In this document: piece after piece, positions 59,453 to 64,000 of the stretch
Layout: the number at the start of each line of letters is the position of its first letter
Numbering within the stretch: position 1 is the first letter of the stretch
From: Megalobrama amblycephala
Taxonomy: Eukaryota; Chordata; Actinopteri; Cypriniformes; Xenocyprididae
Assembly (NCBI RefSeq): GCF_018812025.1
Contig: NC_063050.1
Coordinates: 5,402,547-5,466,546, forward strand
Reading direction: 5' to 3'
Length of the DNA stretch: 64,000 nt
The notes under the pieces: generated by a model
The model's input: the letters and a program-made list of their open reading frames with translations, nothing else
Databases searched by the model: none
Told to the model about the DNA's origin: nothing
Made by a program: the position numbers and the translations under genes

Positions 59453-60223
59453 ATGGAAATCACAACATGGGCTCAGGAATACTTCCAGAAAACATTGTCG
59501 GTGAACACAATCCACTGTGCCATTCGCGATTGCCGGCTAAAACTGTATAGGTCAAAAAAGAAGCCATATCTAAACATGATCCAGAAGCGCAGGTGTTTTG
59601 TCTGGGCCAAGGCTCATTTAAAATGGACTGTGGCAAAGTGGAAAACTGTTCTGTGGTCAGACGAATCAAAATTTGAAGTTCTTTTTGGAAAACTGGGACG
59701 CCATGTCATCCGGACTAAAGAGGACAAGGACAACCCAAGTTGTTATCAGCGCTCAGTTCAGAAGCCTGCATCTCTGATGGTATGGGGTTGCATGAGTGCA
59801 TGTGGCATGGGCAGCTTACACATCTGGAAAGGCACCATCAATGCTGAAAGGTATATCCAAGTTCTAGAACAACATATGCTCCCATCCAGACGTCGTCTCT
59901 TTCAGGGAAGACCTTGCATTTTCCAACATGACAATGCCAGACCACATACTGCATCAATTACAACATCATGGCTGCGTAGAAGAAGGATCCGGGTACTGAA
60001 ATGGCCAGCCTGCAGTCCAGATCTTTCACCCATAGAAAACATTTGGCGCATCATAAAGAGGAAGATGCGACAAAGAAGACCTAAGACAGTTGAGCAACTA
60101 GAAGCTTGTATTAGACAAGAATGGGACAACATTCCTATTCCTAAACTTGAGCAACTTGTCTCCTCAGTCCCCAGACGTTTGCAGACTGTTATAAAAAGAA
60201 GAGGGGATGCCACACAGTGGTAA
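59453..60223 (+). pseudogene. Tc1-like transposase, N-terminally truncated
   Basis: 256 codons. The catalytic triad is intact: Asp70 (WSDESKF), Asp160 (QHDNARPH) and Glu195 (PDLSPIENIW), with 34 residues between the last two, the DD34E spacing of Tc1. The N-terminal paired-like DNA-binding helices (about 85 residues) are missing, and no left TIR is found, so the copy is 5'-truncated. The 3' side continues with Tc1-type 'ccttgtcccaacttttttga' to about 60351. Transposases of this type cut and paste at TA sites. Confidence 0.85.
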
Positions 60224-60354
60224 ACATGGCCTTGTCCCAACTTTTTTGAGATGTGTTGATGCCATGAAATTTAAAATCAACTTATTTTTCCCTTTAAATG
60301 ATACATTTTCTCAGTTTAAACATTTGATATGTCATCTATGTTGTATTCTGCGTG

Positions 60355-62020
60355 CACTCTTAAAACAGGTTGTGTTGTTTTTAACACATCTGTGTTATAT
60401 CTTAACACACCTGTGTGTCTAGTTAAGGACAACACATTTTATGTTACTTTTAACTCAACCAGAGAGTTATTTTTTCTTAATACAGGCATAAAATATTTAA
60501 CACACTAATGTGAGAGAGAGATAAACAACACTGTGTCCAACACAACATGTGTTAACTATCATCCAATCACATTGCTGCTACGTCACTCCACAAGCCGTTA
60601 AGCAAATTTGTGCCTCTATCTTCATTGGTGGATGACTTAACACACGGGTGTAAGATATAACACTGGTTGTGTTAAAAACAACACAACCTGTGTTATATTT
60701 TAACACACCTGTGTGTCTAGTTAAGGACAACACATTTTGTGTTACTTTTAACTCAACCAGTGTGTTATTCTTCTTAACACAGGCAGTGTTAAAATATTTA
60801 ACACACTAATGTGTCATAAATCACACAATTTGTGTCATAGATGTGCTATTTATAGTTATAGTTAAAACTGACTCAAACTGTGTTAAATTCTTACACATCA
60901 GTGTGTGAGTTTAGGGACAACGCTTGTGTTAATTCTGACACATTCACTGAGTCAATGATTTTAACACAGTAAATGTGTCAGGAAGGTGATCTGCTGTTAA
61001 CAAGCAGAATCAAAGGAGAAGATCACAATTTTTAAGACACCATCATAGAGATGAGTGTTTGCTTTAGTTGGGCTCTTTTTGTTTGGGTTGTTGTAACTGA
61101 GTTATAACAGCCAGTCAAGCGAAGTGAAAAGATGATCAGGTGGTGTTGGTTATGTTTTCACATGATCATTATTTGATCTGAATCACTGAACTCATTTAGA
61201 GCCCAATCTCTGAGTTAGATTTACATTATTGATTACAGCAGCACTGTGATTCTACAGCAGAAGATCAGCTTTATCAATATAATCTGAGGGATTTCACAAA
61301 AGGTGCTTTGATCAATAAAAGAAAAAAGCTCTTTCATTTAGAGACACAGACATCAAGAATCAGCCTGTGAATCTCAACAGTGGTGACCATCAAAAAGCAT
61401 GTTGCAGTGCATTCTGGGAGCCACCAATCAAAATTCATCCATGGCTCCCATCATGCATTGCTGCATCAATAAATTATGAGCTGAATTGTCTTAGTAATTT
61501 CCTTTATTCTCACTATTTTATTTTTTTTCATTATTTGAGTTCAGGTCAAATAATGATTATGTGAAAACATAACCAACACCATCTGATCAGCCTTGCTTGT
61601 ATGGATGTTATAACTCAGTTACAACAGCCCAAACAAAATCTAATATTAAAAAGTCAAGGGTCAAGAGCTCAACTAAAGCAAACACCGATCTCCATGATGG
61701 TGACTTAAAAGTGTGAATTTCTCCTTTGATTCTGCTCGTTAACAGCAGATCACCTTCCTGACACATTTACTGTGTCAAAATGAACACAAGTCATCCACCG
61801 ATGAAGAAAGAGGCACAAACTTGCTTAACGGCTTGCAGAGTGACATAGCAGCAATGTGATTGGATGATAGTTAACACATGTTGTGTTGGACACAGTGTTG
61901 TTTCTCTCTCTCTCTCTCTCTCTCTCTACACATGATCAACTTAAATTGACACAAAATGTGTTAAAATAGCCATAACACAAAAAATGTGTTATTAATTAAT
62001 ACATCCTTTTTGAGAATGTG
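60355..62020. mobile_element. N-family DNA element, most complete copy
   Basis: 1.67 kb with related inverted ends ('cactcttaaaacaggttgtg' and complement of 'catcctttttgagaatgtg'). Internal structure: a ~100-base segment is directly repeated (60366-60470 and 60667-60765). A segment with 'atccaatcacattgctgcta' (60540-60630) is present inverted near the right end (61790-61900). A (TC)n tract lies at 61903-61927. No transposase frame is visible. Confidence 0.6.
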
Positions 62021-63052
62021 TGTGTGTATGATATTCAAAAAAATGCATGCAAACTTATAAATATATCTATAGTATATGCATCTTTTTTGTTAAGCATCAT
62101 ATTTATAAATCTGGGTTTTAAAGCTCATATATGCAATTCAATGATAATTGACAGATGGAAAAATAAATGTTCCCCAAAAGCCTGTTCTGTCATATTTGAC
62201 ATTTACATTAACATGAAAAAATGTAAAAAGAAGTTTTAATTTTCTACATTAAAAATGGTGTATGAATATGAATAAAGTTTCTTTACGATTTTGCATATTA
62301 AATATGATACAGTAATATATAAACAGACATTATACTTATTGTTCAACATCATTTTACAAAGAATGTTTAGTTTAAGTTATGAGAGAATAAATGTTTTAAA
62401 AATGTAGCGTGCCAATTTGCATTGCCAAACAAGCATTGTATTTTCAGATAATTTATAATAACATTACAATAAAAAAAAAAAAGTGTTTTTTTGTTTTGAT
62501 TTTTTGTTTGTTTGTTTTTCATGAAATTGTTTTATTTATGTCCTAATTAGATGAAAAATAGCAATAAATTAATTTTCTGATTTCTCTTTATGGTCTTGCC
62601 CTTTTTAGGGCTAGTTTTAATTTAACTTTGCTGAATGAACATATTAGTTTGCATTATAAATGAATTCATAAATATTGTTTATCACTTATTTTTTATCAGA
62701 ATGTGTTAGAAAAGATGTTTATTGTGTGTTGTAAGAGAATAAAATGTTTTAAAATAGTTTAAAATGTTGTAAAAGGCACTGCCAAACAAGAATTCAGTGT
62801 TCAATAAATTTATACCCCCAAACTGACAACTTATCCTGTGGGATACAAACATTAAAATCAAAATTAAAAGTCACATTTTGAAAAAATAAAAAGTGATCAA
62901 GTTGTATTATTTGTGTCTTAATAAGATGGAAAATAGCAATAAATTAATTTTCTGATGTCTCTTTATGGTCTTGCCAATTAAAGGGTTCACATTATATCTA
63001 TTGCATGTAGCCTATATTACAATGAAAGAAACTTCATTTCCATTTCTTTAAA
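62021..63052. repeat. R-family repeat, second copy
   Basis: Same order of motifs as 19100-20323 ('aaagctcatatatgcaattc', 'agcaataaattaattttctg', 'gccaattaaagggttcac'), ending at 'catttctttaa'. Noncoding. Confidence 0.7.
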
Positions 63053-64000
63053 GGTGCCCTTTTTCACAAGATGTAATATAAGTCTAAGGTGTCCCCTGAA
63101 TGTGTCTGTGAAGATTCAGCTCAAAATACTCAATAGATTTTTTTTTTTATTAATTTTTTTAACTGCCTATTTTGGGGCATAATTATAAATGCACCGATTC
63201 AGTGCGTGTCCCCTTTAAATGCTCGCGCTCCCCGCCCCGAAGCTCGCAACTCTATAATACATTGCATAAACAAAGTTCACACAGCTAATATAACCTTCAA
63301 AATGGATCTTTACAAAGTGTTCGTCATGCAGCATATCAGATCATGTGAGTACAATATTTATTTGGATGTTTACATTTGATTCTGAATGAGTTTGAGGCTG
63401 TGCTCTGTGGCTAAAGCTAACATTACACACTGTTGGAGAGATTTATAAAGAATGAAGTTGTGTTTATGAATTATACAAGACTGCAAGTTTTTAAAAATGA
63501 AAATAACAACAGCTCTAGTCTCCCTGAATACAGTACAATGGTAACTTTAAAGTCCCCATGAACCGGAAGTTGCAAACGTCTTTTCTCCAGTGTTGTGACG
63601 TATTTCCAAGTGAAACGGAATATTACTGCGACAAACAATATTTTTCTGTGTTTTAACTTGCATGGATTAATTGTTCACCACAAGACTAGTAATATGCACT
63701 AACAAAGTAAATGGGGTCATTTTTGATTTCATGCCGACTTTAATCTCATATAACTGTACATTAGCAACATGCTAACGAAACATTTAGAAAGACAATTTAC
63801 AAATATCACTAAAAATATCATGGATCATGACAGTTATTATTGCTCCATCTGCCATTTTTTGCTTGCTTACCTGCATAACGTCTGTTGATTCAGCTGTGCA
63901 CAGATCCAGACGTTAATACTGGCTGCCCTTGTGTAATGCCTTGAACATGAGCTGGCATATGCAAATATTGGGGGCGTACATATTAATGATCCCGACTGTT
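63053..64000 (+). repeat. Widespread cyprinid interspersed repeat
   Basis: Begins 'aggtgccctttttcacaag' and includes 'aggtgtcccctgaatgtgtc', 'aactgcctattttggggcat' and 'ggcatatgcaaatattgggg', a combination I know as common in zebrafish and other cyprinid genomes. A short frame with a GTGAGT donor (63302-63343) is probably part of the repeat. It continues beyond the window. Confidence 0.6.

Overview
This is eukaryotic DNA from a teleost fish, most likely a cyprinid. It has intron-split genes with GT/AG junctions, abundant microsatellites, and a mosaic of L2, L1, Tc1, hAT and chromodomain Ty3/gypsy elements and foldback MITEs. The repeat that fills the last kilobase is one I know as widespread in cyprinid genomes. 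The species cannot be named from the sequence.

The real gene content is a tandem array of six minus-strand genes for MFAP4-like secreted proteins with a fibrinogen-related domain (FReD). I call them A (7347-8417), B (16089-20994), C (28090-29213), D (30930-37168, with an orphaned 5' exon near 43435), E (50778-51901) and F (53599-54725). They share one exon plan: an untranslated or ATG-ending exon 0 below a TATA box, a tiny 'Met-Ala' exon (absent in B and D), a signal-peptide exon, and three FReD exons of 97, 168 and 257-260 nt. All six keep open coding exons. Products are about 245-247 residues. A separate plus-strand gene fragment at 58.8-59.1 kb encodes part of an F-box-associated (FBA) domain.

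The B-C-D region was tandemly duplicated. Unit 1 (about 20.86-31.69 kb) matches unit 2 (about 43.30-54.42 kb), so C pairs with E and D pairs with F. The 5' flank of D is B-like while its last exons are F-like, so D looks like the recombinant gene at the junction. Insertions found in only one unit (a 3.6-kb nested hAT cluster and a gypsy element in unit 1; two hAT elements and an L2 in unit 2) probably post-date the duplication.

Gene D carries two large insertions. A 5.25-kb Ty3/gypsy chromovirus (31698-36946) lies a few bases inside an intron, next to the splice donor. A tandem pair of an unclassified element ('element M', 37169-43300) lies exactly at the intron/exon 2 boundary, so the exon 2 ATG directly follows the element end. 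A second copy of element M is at 1928-6462. Element M has a TATA box, a short decaying ORF and three different minisatellite blocks, each with a hairpin in every repeat unit. I regard it as the most unusual item in the window.

Most remaining DNA is repeats. The largest are the N family (21.55-25.15, 56.07-57.23 and 60.36-62.02 kb), the R family (in an intron of B and at 62.0-63.05 kb), and an AACGTTC-rich family (55.28-56.06 kb). No rRNA, tRNA or CRISPR feature was seen. Boundaries were read by eye. Those backed by target-site duplications or paralogue comparison are reliable to a few bases; the others are approximate.
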